Assembly (NCBI RefSeq): GCF_017876795.1
Contig: NZ_JAGIOR010000004.1
Location: forward strand, 360,701 to 424,700
Source: Rhizobium leguminosarum
GTDB lineage: Bacteria > Pseudomonadota > Alphaproteobacteria > Rhizobiales > Rhizobiaceae
DNA: 64,000 nt
Direction: 5' to 3'
Position 1 is the first letter of the stretch; each line of letters starts with the position of its first letter. Made by a program: the position numbers and the translations under genes. Below are positions 1 through 8,535 of this stretch, in pieces. The notes under the pieces were generated by a model. That model was not told the DNA's origin, searched no databases, and saw nothing but the letters and a program-made list of their open reading frames with translations.

Positions 1-42
1 TCTGTCGGCATGCGCTGGCAAGGGAAGCTGGAGAATTCTCAA

Positions 43-282
43 ATGCACGATGCAGCCGAAGCAACGATGACGCCGAAAAGTGAGGAAGAGCTCAAGGAGC
101 TGGTATCGCTCGCCAGGCTCGTTGCCTATGCCCGCGAAAACGCCAGAGACCTGGACGCCGAATTCTCCGCCTATTGCCTGGACCTTGCACTCGGCGCCCT
201 GATGCAGGATCTCGACAGAAGCGGCGTGTCCCTTTCCCACGAAAACAGCCAGGATGGCGGCCTGCTCGGCACGCGGCACTAA
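43..282 (+). CDS. Small hypothetical protein upstream of repA
   Basis: A 79-residue soluble protein, mostly helical by composition, with the acidic run EEELKEL near the N-terminus and no signal peptide or membrane segment. The ATG at 43 is chosen over an upstream frame extension because a GGAG stretch precedes it closely. It lies about 300 bp before repA on the same strand. I do not recognise a family; similar small genes occur beside repABC cassettes, but no function can be assigned. The frame is uninterrupted and has rhizobial codon use. Confidence 0.5.
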   Translation: MHDAAEATMTPKSEEELKELVSLARLVAYARENARDLDAEFSAYCLDLALGALMQDLDRSGVSLSHENSQDGGLLGTRH

Positions 283-587
283 ACACGTCTCCGTTGACGC
301 GCCTCGCCGTCGCCGGCTTGCCTCACCGAGCGGCAAGAATCGATATTTCGATTCTCCCATATTGGATCGGCTAAGATGCCGGTGCGGTCTCTGTTCTCGA
401 TTCGGTCTGCAAATACGCGATTGCTCCGCCGGCAGCGCCACCGGCGGCATGTCCAAACCTCTAAAAAGATTGGACAACCTCGCGATAGGGTCTTGTTAAC
501 CCTATTTGCCTTGCCACTCTCCCAGAATCGGGACTAAATGCGCTTTCAAGGCTCGCAGGGCTTTCAAATCGCATTTTCGAGATTTCC
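283..587 (+). promoter_or_regulatory. repABC upstream region with two palindromes
   Basis: This 305-bp stretch has no convincing gene. It holds two inverted repeats: arms GAATCGA/TCGATTC at 337-343 and 348-354, and arms ATAGGGT/ACCCTAT at 485-491 and 499-505. RepA and RepB of repABC plasmids are known to repress their own operon through palindromes near the repA promoter, so these are candidate operators. The one nearest repA (83 bp before its start) is the better candidate. Assigning them as operators is inference. Confidence 0.45.
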
Positions 588-1802
588 ATGAATATGGCAC
601 CGCAGATAGAAAAAGCAATTTCCGATGTCGACCAGCTGATTATTGGTCAGGCGCAGGAGCTATCCGACAAGCTGAAGCAGCATCGGCTCGAAATGTTTCC
701 GCCGCGCGCTCTGAAGGGGTTGCGGGAATTTCAGCTTGCTGAAACGGCGCGCTTCCTCGGGGTCACCAGCGGCTATCTTCGCAATCTGTCGCTGGAAGGC
801 AAGGGCCCTCTTCCGCAGGTCACCCCGTCCGGCCGTCGATCGTATACGGCGGGGCAGATGGAAGAGATGCGCAGCTTCCTCGAACACAATGCGCGCGCCG
901 GAACCCACTACCTAAGTCATCGCCGCGGCAACGAACATCTGCAGGTCGTTGCGGTCGTCAATTTCAAGGGCGGCAGCGGGAAGACGACGAGTGCTGCGCA
1001 TCTTGCCCAGCACCTTGCCCTGACCGGTCATCGCGTCCTTGCCGTCGACCTCGATCCGCAGGCGTCTCTCTCTGCCATCCATGGTTTTCAGCCTGAGTTC
1101 GACGTCAACGAGAATGAGACGCTCTACGCCGCCATTCGCTATGACGATCAGCGGCGACCACTAAGAGAGATCATCCGGCCGACAAATTTTCCGAACCTTC
1201 ATCTGGTGCCGGGCAATCTCGAGTTGATGGAATTTGAGCATGATACGCCCCGAGTGCTTGCTCAAGGCAAGGCAGGCGACTATGGACGCGTCTTCTTTGC
1301 GCGGCTCGACGAGGCGCTGTCCTCGGTCGCCGACGATTACGATGTCGTCATCATCGACTGCCCTCCCCAGCTCGGCTTTTTGACAATGAGCGCCATTTGC
1401 GGCGCAACGGCGGTTCTGATCACCGTCCACCCTCAGATGCTCGATGTCATGTCGATGTGCCAGTTCCTGCAGATGCTCGGCGAGGTGCTGAATACGCTGA
1501 AGGGCGCCGGCGGCAACATGAACCTCGACTGGCTGCGTTATCTCGTTACCCGCTACGACCCGCAGGACGGACCCCAAACCCAGATGGTCGCCTTCATGCG
1601 TTCGATGTTCAAGAACCATGTTTTGACCAATCCGATGCTGCGCAGCGTCGCAATCTCCGATGCGGCGATGACCAACCAGACGCTTTACGAGGTGGAGCGG
1701 AGCCAGTTTACCCGCGCGACCTATGACCGCGCCATGGAGGCGATGGATGCCGTCAACAATGAGATCGTTGAACTCGTTCACAAGGCCTGGGGGCGGAAAT
1801 GA
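588..1802 (+). CDS. repA: Plasmid partitioning ATPase RepA (ParA family)
   Basis: RepA is the ParA-type ATPase that segregates the plasmid and, with RepB, represses the operon. The 404-residue length is typical. An N-terminal helical DNA-binding region (about 1-110) precedes a deviant Walker A motif KGGSGKTT at about residues 127-134. Further on are DLDPQASL and the Walker B-like VVIIDCPPQLGF, all hallmarks of the family. It is first in a compact repABC operon. The ATG at 588 begins MNMAPQIEKAI, a familiar RepA start. The gene looks intact. Confidence 0.96.
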   Translation: MNMAPQIEKAISDVDQLIIGQAQELSDKLKQHRLEMFPPRALKGLREFQLAETARFLGVTSGYLRNLSLEGKGPLPQVTPSGRRSYTAGQMEEMRSFLEHNARAGTHYLSHRRGNEHLQVVAVVNFKGGSGKTTSAAHLAQHLALTGHRVLAVDLDPQASLSAIHGFQPEFDVNENETLYAAIRYDDQRRPLREIIRPTNFPNLHLVPGNLELMEFEHDTPRVLAQGKAGDYGRVFFARLDEALSSVADDYDVVIIDCPPQLGFLTMSAICGATAVLITVHPQMLDVMSMCQFLQMLGEVLNTLKGAGGNMNLDWLRYLVTRYDPQDGPQTQMVAFMRSMFKNHVLTNPMLRSVAISDAAMTNQTLYEVERSQFTRATYDRAMEAMDAVNNEIVELVHKAWGRK

Positions 1803-1809
1803 CCGAGAA

Positions 1810-1825
1810 GTTTACTGCGGTAAAC
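1810..1825. promoter_or_regulatory. parS: parS centromere site 1
   Basis: GTTTACTGCGGTAAAC is a perfect 16-bp palindrome and fits the repABC parS consensus GTTNNCNGCNGNNAAC. It lies in the 42-bp repA-repB gap. RepB binds such sites and RepA drives their segregation. Confidence 0.88.
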
Positions 1826-1844
1826 TGGGGCAGGGAGCTGGCTG

Positions 1845-2897
1845 ATGGCGCGTAAGAATCTTCTCTCGGGCCTGATGGACGAGTCCAAGAAGTTTACTGC
1901 GGTAAACAATGAGGATGAGCCGCCCCACAGGGACGAGAAACAGCAGATTGCCTTTAAGGGAATCGGCGCACTTGGTGCGGTCACGCGCAGCATCGATGCG
2001 CTGGCTGCCAAGGCGGATGCGGCTAAAGCCATCGAGGAGAAGCTGGCGACCGGCGAGACGGTGATTGATCTCGACCCTGCCCTGATCGAAGATTCGTTCG
2101 TCATGGACCGGCTGGCGCATACCGACGAACAGTTTCGCGAATTGGTCGAGGCGATCCGCCTGCGTGGCCAGGATTCGCCGATCCTCGTTCGTCCGCATCC
2201 GGAAAAGGACGGCCAATATCAGATCGCCTTCGGCCACCGTCGCGCCCGGGCCGCCAAAGAGCTGGGTAGACCTGTCCGCGCCGTGGTCAAAAAGCTTGAC
2301 GATCGCGACCATGTCATCGCGCAGGGCCAGGAGAATTCGGCGCGCGCCGATCTCTCGTTCATCGAGAGGACGATGTTCGCCGACAAGCTCGACACGTTGG
2401 GTTTCGACAGGGAAACAATCATGTCGGCGCTCAGCGCCGACAAGACGACGGTTTCCAAGATGCTGTCTGTCACCAAGCGGATCCCAGCCGAAGTCCTGAC
2501 CGCAATCGGTGCGGCCAAGACGACCGGCCGTGACCGCTGGCACGATCTGTCGGTAAAATTCGAGACCGAAAACATCTCTGCTCGGGCGATCGAGTTCAGC
2601 AAGTCGGCAGAATTTGCGACGGCGGAACCGGAAGCCCGTTTCGATATGCTGGTTGCCTTCATCAGCAGGAAGCAACAACCCGCGCCGTCCTTAGCGTCGC
2701 TTCAGCCCGCAGCCCGCGCTTGGCAGCGCAAGGACGGCGCGGTCAAGGCGAAGATCAAGGATGACGGGAAACAGTTCATCATAGCGCTGAAGGCGGAAAA
2801 GGCGTCAGCCTTTGGAGCCTATATCGCCAGCAATCTGGATCGTCTTTACGAGGCGTTCGAGAAGACACAGGATTTGACGAAAAACGGAGATCGATAA
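1845..2897 (+). CDS. repB: Plasmid partitioning protein RepB (ParB family)
   Basis: RepB is the ParB-type protein that binds parS and recruits RepA. Its 350-residue length is typical. The N-terminus MARKNLLSGL is characteristic. The ParB core follows with IRLRGQDSPILVRPHP and FGHRRARAAKELGR at about residues 105-145, then a helix-turn-helix region (DRETIMSALSADKTTVSKMLSV). It sits between repA and repC, and a second parS copy lies inside its own first 21 codons. No defect is visible. Confidence 0.96.
   Translation: MARKNLLSGLMDESKKFTAVNNEDEPPHRDEKQQIAFKGIGALGAVTRSIDALAAKADAAKAIEEKLATGETVIDLDPALIEDSFVMDRLAHTDEQFRELVEAIRLRGQDSPILVRPHPEKDGQYQIAFGHRRARAAKELGRPVRAVVKKLDDRDHVIAQGQENSARADLSFIERTMFADKLDTLGFDRETIMSALSADKTTVSKMLSVTKRIPAEVLTAIGAAKTTGRDRWHDLSVKFETENISARAIEFSKSAEFATAEPEARFDMLVAFISRKQQPAPSLASLQPAARAWQRKDGAVKAKIKDDGKQFIIALKAEKASAFGAYIASNLDRLYEAFEKTQDLTKNGDR
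1892..1907. promoter_or_regulatory. parS: parS centromere site 2, inside repB
   Basis: This is a second exact copy of GTTTACTGCGGTAAAC, 82 bp from the first and within the repB coding sequence. The surrounding AGAA context is also repeated. Two spaced sites would let RepB load as a cluster. Confidence 0.85.
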
Positions 2898-2900
2898 GCA

Positions 2901-2952
2901 AAAGAAAAGGCCCCCGAACGTTGCCGTCGCGGAAGCCCTCTCTGATCTAGAC
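2901..2952 (-). ncRNA. ctRNA: Counter-transcribed RNA (incompatibility/copy control) between repB and repC
   Basis: On the minus strand a promoter with TTGACT (2982-2987), a 17-bp spacer and GATTCT (2959-2964) would start an RNA near 2952. It ends at a hairpin pairing 2909-2916 with 2930-2937, followed by a U-rich run at 2901-2908. The predicted RNA is about 50 nt. This matches in place, orientation and size the small antisense RNA of repABC plasmids, which limits RepC synthesis and causes incompatibility. The promoter and terminator are seen; the RNA itself is inferred. Confidence 0.82.
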
Positions 2953-2958
2953 ACCCAG

Positions 2959-2987
2959 AGAATCACATTTCCGCGAATCATAGTCAA
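2959..2987 (-). promoter_or_regulatory. Promoter of the antisense RNA
   Basis: A sigma-70-like promoter on the minus strand: -35 TTGACT and -10 GATTCT separated by exactly 17 bp, directly ahead of the predicted antisense RNA. Confidence 0.7.
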
Positions 2988-3046
2988 GAGTCTTTGGCAC
3001 CGAATTTGGTGAGCTGTAATCTTTTGCCTTGAAGAAGGCGAAGAAA

Positions 3047-4339
3047 ATGGAAAGCGGAAGTGTGACGACGCCCTTCGGGCGGCGGTCGGTGACGCTTGGC
3101 ATGTTAGCAAGCCAGGCGGCTGCTCGAAAAATCGAGCCCGGCCAATCAATTGATAAATGGAAACTCTATCGCGCGCTGTGCGAGGCCAGGCCGTTGCTCG
3201 GCATCACAGACCGGGCGCTCGCCATCCTGAACGCCTTGCTGAGCTTTTATCCCAAGGCAGAGCTCTCCGAAGACAACGGGCTCATCGTGTTTCCTTCCAA
3301 TGCACAGCTTTCCCTGCGCGCGCACGGAATGGCGGAGCAGACGATCCGTCGGCACCTGTCGACCTTGATCGAGGCGGGGCTGCTGATCCGCAAGGATAGT
3401 CCAAACGGCAAGCGCTACGCCCGCAAGGAGCAGGGTGGGGAACTGCGCGAAGCATTCGGCTTTTCGCTGGCGCCGCTGCTCGTGCGCGCTGAAGAGATCG
3501 AGCGCCTGGCAGCGGAGGTGGTGGCGGAGCGAATGCACCTGCAGCGGCTAAGAGAGCGTCTGACGCTTTGCCGACGCGACGTCGCCAAGCTGATCGAGAT
3601 GGCCTTGGAGGAGGGTGCTGCTGGTGATTGGAGCACTATTCATCTGCACTTTCGCAATGTCGTCGAGCAACTGCCACGGTCGCCATCCGCCGAACAAATC
3701 GCCGCGACGCTAGATGAATTGGAGATGCTGCGCGAAGAGATCCTCAATCAGTTGGAAATGCAGGCTAAAACTCATAATCCTAGCGGCAATGCCCAACAGT
3801 CTGAGCGGCACATACAGAATTCAAACCCACAATCCATTACTGAACTTGAACCAAGCTTCGAACCGAAGCAGGGCGCGCCGGCGGATGATCGATCGGCAGG
3901 TCGTGACGAACCGACAGCCCGAGTACTGAAGGATGAAGGAAAGAGCGAGCCTGTCTCGGGTGCACGCGCTGCCTCCACTGCCAACACTGCGCTCAAATCC
4001 TTCCCGCTGGGGCTGGTGCTGCAGGCCTGCCCGGAAATCATGGCATATGGGCCTCAGGGCTCGATCGGCACCTGGCGCGATCTGATGGCCGCGGCTGTGG
4101 TCGTTCGGTCGATGCTGGGCGTCAGTCCATCGGCCTATGAAGAGGCCTGCGATATCATGGGTGCTGAAAATGCCGCCACCGTGATCGCGTGCGTCCTCGA
4201 AAGGGCAGGGCATATCAACTCCGCCGGCGGCTATCTGCGCGATCTGACACGCCGCGCGGAGAGGGGAGAATTCGCCATCGGCCCGATGTTGTTGGCGCTT
4301 GCCCGCACCAATTCGCCGATCCGAGGGAAGACAGGATGA
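3047..4339 (+). CDS. repC: Replication initiator RepC
   Basis: RepC is the initiator of repABC plasmids. In characterised members the origin lies inside the repC coding sequence, so oriV is probably here. The protein has 430 residues. The start ATG at 3047 gives MESGSVTTPFGRR, the usual RepC beginning, with a purine-rich GAAGAAGG ahead of it. The winged-helix region contains QTIRRHLSTLIEAGLLIRKDSPNGKRY (about residues 95-122). The C-terminus has the usual AGGYLRDLTRRA motif. The gene is intact. Confidence 0.95.
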   Translation: MESGSVTTPFGRRSVTLGMLASQAAARKIEPGQSIDKWKLYRALCEARPLLGITDRALAILNALLSFYPKAELSEDNGLIVFPSNAQLSLRAHGMAEQTIRRHLSTLIEAGLLIRKDSPNGKRYARKEQGGELREAFGFSLAPLLVRAEEIERLAAEVVAERMHLQRLRERLTLCRRDVAKLIEMALEEGAAGDWSTIHLHFRNVVEQLPRSPSAEQIAATLDELEMLREEILNQLEMQAKTHNPSGNAQQSERHIQNSNPQSITELEPSFEPKQGAPADDRSAGRDEPTARVLKDEGKSEPVSGARAASTANTALKSFPLGLVLQACPEIMAYGPQGSIGTWRDLMAAAVVVRSMLGVSPSAYEEACDIMGAENAATVIACVLERAGHINSAGGYLRDLTRRAERGEFAIGPMLLALARTNSPIRGKTG

Positions 4340-4487
4340 GATTCGCCCAATCTTCTGCGCGACGTGACGATATGGTTAACGAACTGTGACGGAAATGAAG
4401 ACCGAGATAACTTCTGGTTGGGAGCTTCTTGTTTCGGGATCAAGGAGTTAAGGGATGCTCATCGCTACGGAGCGAGGGAAGGAACGG
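4340..4487. other. Short non-coding stretch after repC
   Basis: This 148-bp segment links repC to the IS66-type end at 4488. I see no gene, no clear terminator and no repeat in it. Confidence 0.4.
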
Positions 4488-4904
4488 GTAAGCGGGGCAC
4501 ATTTGGTGGCGGTGTTGAGAAAATCAGCGTGCCACAGCGGCTGGCGTGCTGGCACTGAAGGAACCCGTGGCCTTCAAGAGCGTGCTGCAACCAGGGAGGC
4601 AAGCGGCTCAATAGGATGATCTTTGTGACCGATCCCCAACCGATCGCCGAGATAGTGCCAGAACGACAGGCCGAGCTTTTGGCAGGTCTTCATCAGGCCG
4701 AGCATGCTGTCACGCGCCTGCCGACCGTTGCGACTGACCGTGCCGCCGGAAATCTTTCGCTTGATGACAAATCCGCGCAGATCTCTTTCCGACGCATTGG
4801 TATGGAGCGGGGTTTCAGGCCGCTCCAGAACCCGCAGCAGCTCCGCCTTGCGGCGGCTCAGCCGAAACAGCAGTTTGTCGAGATCGTCATAACCGGTGCG
4901 GAGG
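4488..4904 (-). pseudogene. IS66-type transposase, C-terminal fragment with element end
   Basis: The minus strand encodes the tail of an IS66/TnpC-type transposase. It contains LLRVLERPETPLHTNASERDL and KRKISGGTVSRNGRQARD and ends at the stop at 4574-4576. The sequence beginning GTAAGCGGGGCAC at 4488 resembles the conserved GTAAGCG terminus of IS66-family elements, so 4488 is taken as the element end. The fragment is cut on its right by the IS5-family copy at 4905. Bases 4488-4818 recur at 14948-15278 with several substitutions. Confidence 0.8.
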
Positions 4905-5982
4905 GACCGTGTTGCACGGATCAGATGGTAATCAGCATTTAGCCTTTCAGCAAATGATCAGCTGACACGCTCGTAGTTGGCCCTTCCAAAGGCGGACATA
5001 CGGTTGAGCGCACTGGCGGCGATGTGCGTTTCGGTGGTCTGGTTTTCGATGTTCCTGGCGTGCAGCCGGTCACCGATGACCGACTTCCAGCGCCCTATCT
5101 GAGTTTCGATCCGGGATCTCTGATTATAACCGGTCGCGGCCTGCCAGGCCATCCGGCCGTGTTTGGCGATATGCTCGATATGCTGGTTCCGCTGGCAATT
5201 GCCGCCGGGAACAGCGTTCTTCGGAGGCGGGACAACGACATCGACTTCATGTCCGAAAGCGGCCGCCAGGCAATCTGAAACGCCAGAGCCATCATAGGCG
5301 CCGTCTGCCAGAAACCGACCTACCGGTGCATCGACACGTTTGAGAAGACTTGGAAGCACGGTCTCGTCGCCAACGTGCTCGGTCGTCAGTTCGGATGCGA
5401 GAATGTCTCCGCTGTCAGGATCGAGGGCAAGGTGCAGCTTTCGCCAGGTCTTACGAGCGCCTTTGGCACCGTGCTTGTGACCGTTCCAGCCAACCTCGCT
5501 GTAAACCTTCAGTCCTGTGCTGTCCACGATCAGAGTGATCGGCTTGTCGGACGCACGGCGCTTTTGTGCCACCTTCAGGCCCATGCCGCGCCGAGAAAGG
5601 GTCGAGAAATCCGGCACCGGCAGGGCCAACCCCATCAGCTTCGCAATCGACCGCATGAAGCCTTGGGTCTGGCGCAACGCCAGGCTGAACGTAACTCGCA
5701 GTGTCAGGCAGATCTCGATCGCAAGATCGGAATACCTGCGCTGTCCGCCTCGCGTCTGGCGCCGTGCCGCCATCCATTCTTGCGCGACATCCTCCGAAAC
5801 CCAGATCGTCAGATCGCCTCGACGGCGCAGGCTCTCGTTATACGCCGGCCAGTTCGTAACCCGGTACCGCCCCTTCTGGAATTTGCCACGACGGCTATCG
5901 TGAAATTTGTAGGGCATCGGACCGGCTCACAGTTGGGAAAAATGCGGCAATAGCTCCCCAACACGATCCGTGCAACACGGTC
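4905..5982 (-). mobile_element. IS5-family insertion sequence, left copy
   Basis: The 1078-bp element is bounded by perfect 18-bp inverted repeats GACCGTGTTGCACGGATC and its complement (4905-4922 and 5965-5982). It carries one transposase gene on the minus strand. A second copy of the same length lies inverted at 12774-13851. The flanking nine bases on the two sides do not match, so no target duplication is visible. This suggests rearrangement after insertion. Confidence 0.93.
4958..5917 (-). CDS. IS5-family transposase (left copy)
   Basis: This is a full-length 319-residue DDE transposase. Residues DSTGLKVYSEVGW and the ARKTWRKLHLALDPDSG block form the first catalytic region. FLADGAYDGSGV holds the second aspartate. 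YNQRSRIETQIGRWKSVIGDRL is the Y-(2)-R-(3)-E signature of IS5 elements. The N-terminus with NWPAYNESLRRRGDLTIW is typical of the IS903-like branch. It differs from the right copy only at residue 55 (Arg here, Pro there), from a two-base change. Confidence 0.93.
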   Translation of the reverse strand: MPYKFHDSRRGKFQKGRYRVTNWPAYNESLRRRGDLTIWVSEDVAQEWMAARRQTRGGQRRYSDLAIEICLTLRVTFSLALRQTQGFMRSIAKLMGLALPVPDFSTLSRRGMGLKVAQKRRASDKPITLIVDSTGLKVYSEVGWNGHKHGAKGARKTWRKLHLALDPDSGDILASELTTEHVGDETVLPSLLKRVDAPVGRFLADGAYDGSGVSDCLAAAFGHEVDVVVPPPKNAVPGGNCQRNQHIEHIAKHGRMAWQAATGYNQRSRIETQIGRWKSVIGDRLHARNIENQTTETHIAASALNRMSAFGRANYERVS

Positions 5983-6279
5983 GTGTTCGGGATATTCGCG
6001 GCTTTGGCCGAGTTCGAGCGGGCGCTGATCGTGGAACGGACGAAAGCCGGACTGGAAGCGGCTCGTGCCCGGGGCCGCAATGGCGGCCGGCCCTTTAAGA
6101 TGACACCGGCGAAACTGCGCCTCGCCCGCGCTGCCATGGGCCAGCCGGAGACGAAGGTCGCAGATCTTTGCGCTGAACTCGGCATCACCAGGCAGACCCT
6201 CTACAGGTTCGTCGGGCCGAAAGGCGAGCTGCGATCCGATGGTGAAAAGCTGCTCAGCCGTCGCAGGCGCGAGACCTAA
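5983..6279 (+). pseudogene. Serine resolvase/invertase, C-terminal fragment 1
   Basis: The frame reads FGIFAALAEFERALIVERTKAGLEAARARG and then a helix-turn-helix region (VADLCAELGITRQTLYRFV). This is the tail of a Tn3-type resolvase. The catalytic serine domain is missing because the IS5 copy ends at 5982, exactly where the homology starts. It cannot be functional. Confidence 0.85.
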
Positions 6280-6463
6280 AGCCTTGTGAGGCAGACATCT
6301 TCGCGCCTCCTCCGAGCATTCTGGCCCCAAAGTCGCCAGCGGCCAAACGATGAATGGCGCCATTGAACCGTTTCTTCCCTGCAAACGGATCCGCCGAAAC
6401 CTTGCCGGAGAGCGTGGCCGTCTGTGCGGCAGTGTAGCTCCCAGTCACCGAAGCTGGTCGCGC

Positions 6464-6691
6464 CTAATGGGAGCCGGAGCTGCGGAACGCCTCCCTGAGT
6501 GTATCGGATGGGTGCTCACCGAAGGTGCTGTAATAGTATCTGGCGAAATGCCCGAGATTGCTGAACCCGCAGGCGTAGGCGACCGACGTTACACTCGTTG
6601 TCGGGCTCGGGCTCGCCAGCATCGCCTTGGCATTGCGTACGCGAACCTGCTTGACGAAGGTCATCGGAGAGCCGAGAGTGATAATGGCCAC
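6464..6691 (-). pseudogene. AraC-family regulator, C-terminal fragment
   Basis: About 70 residues correspond to the second half of an AraC/XylS DNA-binding domain: SPMTFVKQVRVRNAKAML, then VAYACGFSNLGHFARYYYSTFGEHPSDTLR. Nothing upstream on the minus strand supplies the sensor domain or the first helix-turn-helix, so this is a remnant rather than a regulator. Confidence 0.75.
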
Positions 6692-7047
6692 CGCGTAAAC
6701 GGCATTCAGAATTCAGCGAGGTGCCGGCTGCTGGTCGGCTTCGGTGCTGATGACGTGCGGCAACGTCCCCCTCGGGTCACGATTTGCCGCAGAGTCGTCG
6801 CGTGGAAGGGCTGATCCGGGTCGGCCGCGCCGGAAGGAGCATCTCGTGGGATTTTGCCCCATCCGCAAACGACCTGAGCGCCGGACGATCGAAGCGGAAA
6901 AGTGGCGCTGTTTTTGCTCTCGTTCCTGTCATAGAGGGTGGTTGCGCCGCTCGCCACCTGCCTATGGGACGCAATCAATCTCCAAGTGAACGCCGTCTTT
7001 CGCCTCCTGACTTTGCTACCGTATATCTGTGCCCCTTTAATGTTCAG
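6692..7047. other. Unassigned stretch between fragments
   Basis: These 356 bp lie between the AraC tail and the second resolvase fragment. Open frames here read as shadows without recognisable motifs. I see no promoter or repeat I can support. Confidence 0.3.
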
Positions 7048-7414
7048 GGGCGATGTGGTCGGCGAGGTGAGCGACCTGCAGAAGCGAGGTATCGGCCTCA
7101 AGGTCCTGACCGGCGACGTAGACACCACGACGACAACCGGCCGCCTCGTCTTCGGCATATTTGCCACGCTGGCGGAGTTCGAGCGCGATCTCATTCACGA
7201 GCGCACCATGGCGGGGTTGGCAGCGGCCCGCGCCCGAGGCCGGGCTGGTGGGCGGCCGCGCGTCATGACACTGAAGAAGCTGAAGGCTGCCATGGCTATG
7301 ATGGCAGATCGCGACAACGCTGCGCGTGATGTTGCAGCTGAACTCGGCGTTTCGTTGTCGACGCTTTATGCCTATGTAGATGCCAAGGGAAAGGGTTCGA
7401 ACAAGAGCGAATAG
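7048..7414 (+). pseudogene. Serine resolvase, C-terminal fragment 2
   Basis: Homology begins near VGEVSDLQKRGIGLKVLTG and runs through DTTTTTGRLVFGIFATLAEFERDLIHERT to the helix-turn-helix AARDVAAELGVSLSTLYAYV. The catalytic N-terminal domain is absent. It is related to the fragment at 5983 but differs at many residues, so it comes from another transposon. The following Tn3 transposase scrap suggests the source was a Tn3-type element. Confidence 0.8.
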
Positions 7415-7883
7415 CCGTCTGCACACAATGCTGATCGAGGCGATGAGGGCCGAGCAGCGTGCGCGACTGGATAGCCTGGTCGCTGTTCCCGAGGGTGGGG
7501 ATGATGTCATCGATCTGTTCGACGTGGTTACGACATCGATGGTGTCGGAGGCGTCCTCGGCCGCCAAGCTTGCAAGGTTGCGGTCGTTGCGAGACCTGGA
7601 CGCAGCGGCACTGAAGTTGCGCGACGCGGCGATCGTCATCCTCGATCCGGAAACACCCGATGACGCTGTCCGCGCTGCGATCTTCGACCTGATCGACAGG
7701 CAAGCGCTTGACGCTGCCGTCGAGCGTGTCGGCACCCTCGCGGAACCTCCCGACGACACCTATTTTACTGAACTCAGGAAGCAGAATCGCAAGATTGCCT
7801 ATACGCCGCGACTGCTCGCTGGCCTCGATCTCGGCGCGGCCCCCGCCGGCCGGCCCTTACTGGAGGCCATTGACTTGCTGTAG
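7395..7883 (+). pseudogene. Tn3-family transposase, internal fragment
   Basis: About 160 residues match the central part of Tn3-type transposases, including a stretch ending RKIAYTPRLLAGLDLGAAPAGRPLLEAIDLL. The family protein is close to 1000 residues, so most of it is missing at both ends. The fragment follows the resolvase tail with no gap. Confidence 0.6.
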
Positions 7884-7884
7884 G

Positions 7885-8060
7885 TGTCTCAACTGCCGCG
7901 GGCTTCGCTTGAAACGCCAACCTTGCCATCTGAAGCGCCGAAAAGATGAGGACGATCGCGACGATCGGATAGTAGATCCGTTCCGGTAGATGAACTGCCC
8001 CGCCGATCATCGAGCCGGGAAATGGGGATCGTTCCTCCGGGCCGAAGACGAGCCCACGCC
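7885..8060 (-). pseudogene. Possible TauE/SafE permease fragment
   Basis: The minus strand reads PFPGSMIGGAVHLPERIYYPIVAIVLIFSALQMARLAFQ. This resembles a loop and one membrane segment of TauE/SafE-type exporters. No start, no other membrane segments and no continuation are present. The family call is tentative. Confidence 0.35.
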
Positions 8061-8535
8061 GGACCGCGGAGCAGATCGCTGAGGAATTGTCTCGCTGCGC
8101 CCTCACTAAGAGAAAATTCAACACGAAAGGCCTCCGCTGGAGGCGGCAAGTTAGTGGCGCGGCAGCTTATTGCCTTGACGCGAACGAATGACACATTTAT
8201 ACCGACCTGATGGTTTATCCGCCATATAGATATATTAATCCGTCATTAGGAATTTTGACATGCTTGAGAATCCGCGAACCCTCAACGTCGTCGCTCCTGC
8301 TCCATCTGCATCAAGTCGGCGTCTTCCTGTCACGACGGGACATCGGCACTCTCCCAAAAGAAGGACTGTCGCAATGGCCCGCCGCCGCAGAAGCCATTTC
8401 AGAAGACGAGACCACCAGCGTCTATTGTCCAACAGATGGAACGTGCGCCGCCCGTTTCGAAATCGAAGCAACTAGACCATTAACACCCTCATTTCTGGTG
8501 CACGAAGCGCCGGACAAAACACTGTGGAGAACAAA
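8061..8535. other. Non-coding stretch before the thioredoxin genes
   Basis: These 475 bp contain short open frames without recognisable domains. The AT-rich segment near 8190-8260 could hold the promoter of the thioredoxin-TPR gene, but I cannot pick out -35/-10 boxes with confidence. Confidence 0.35.
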
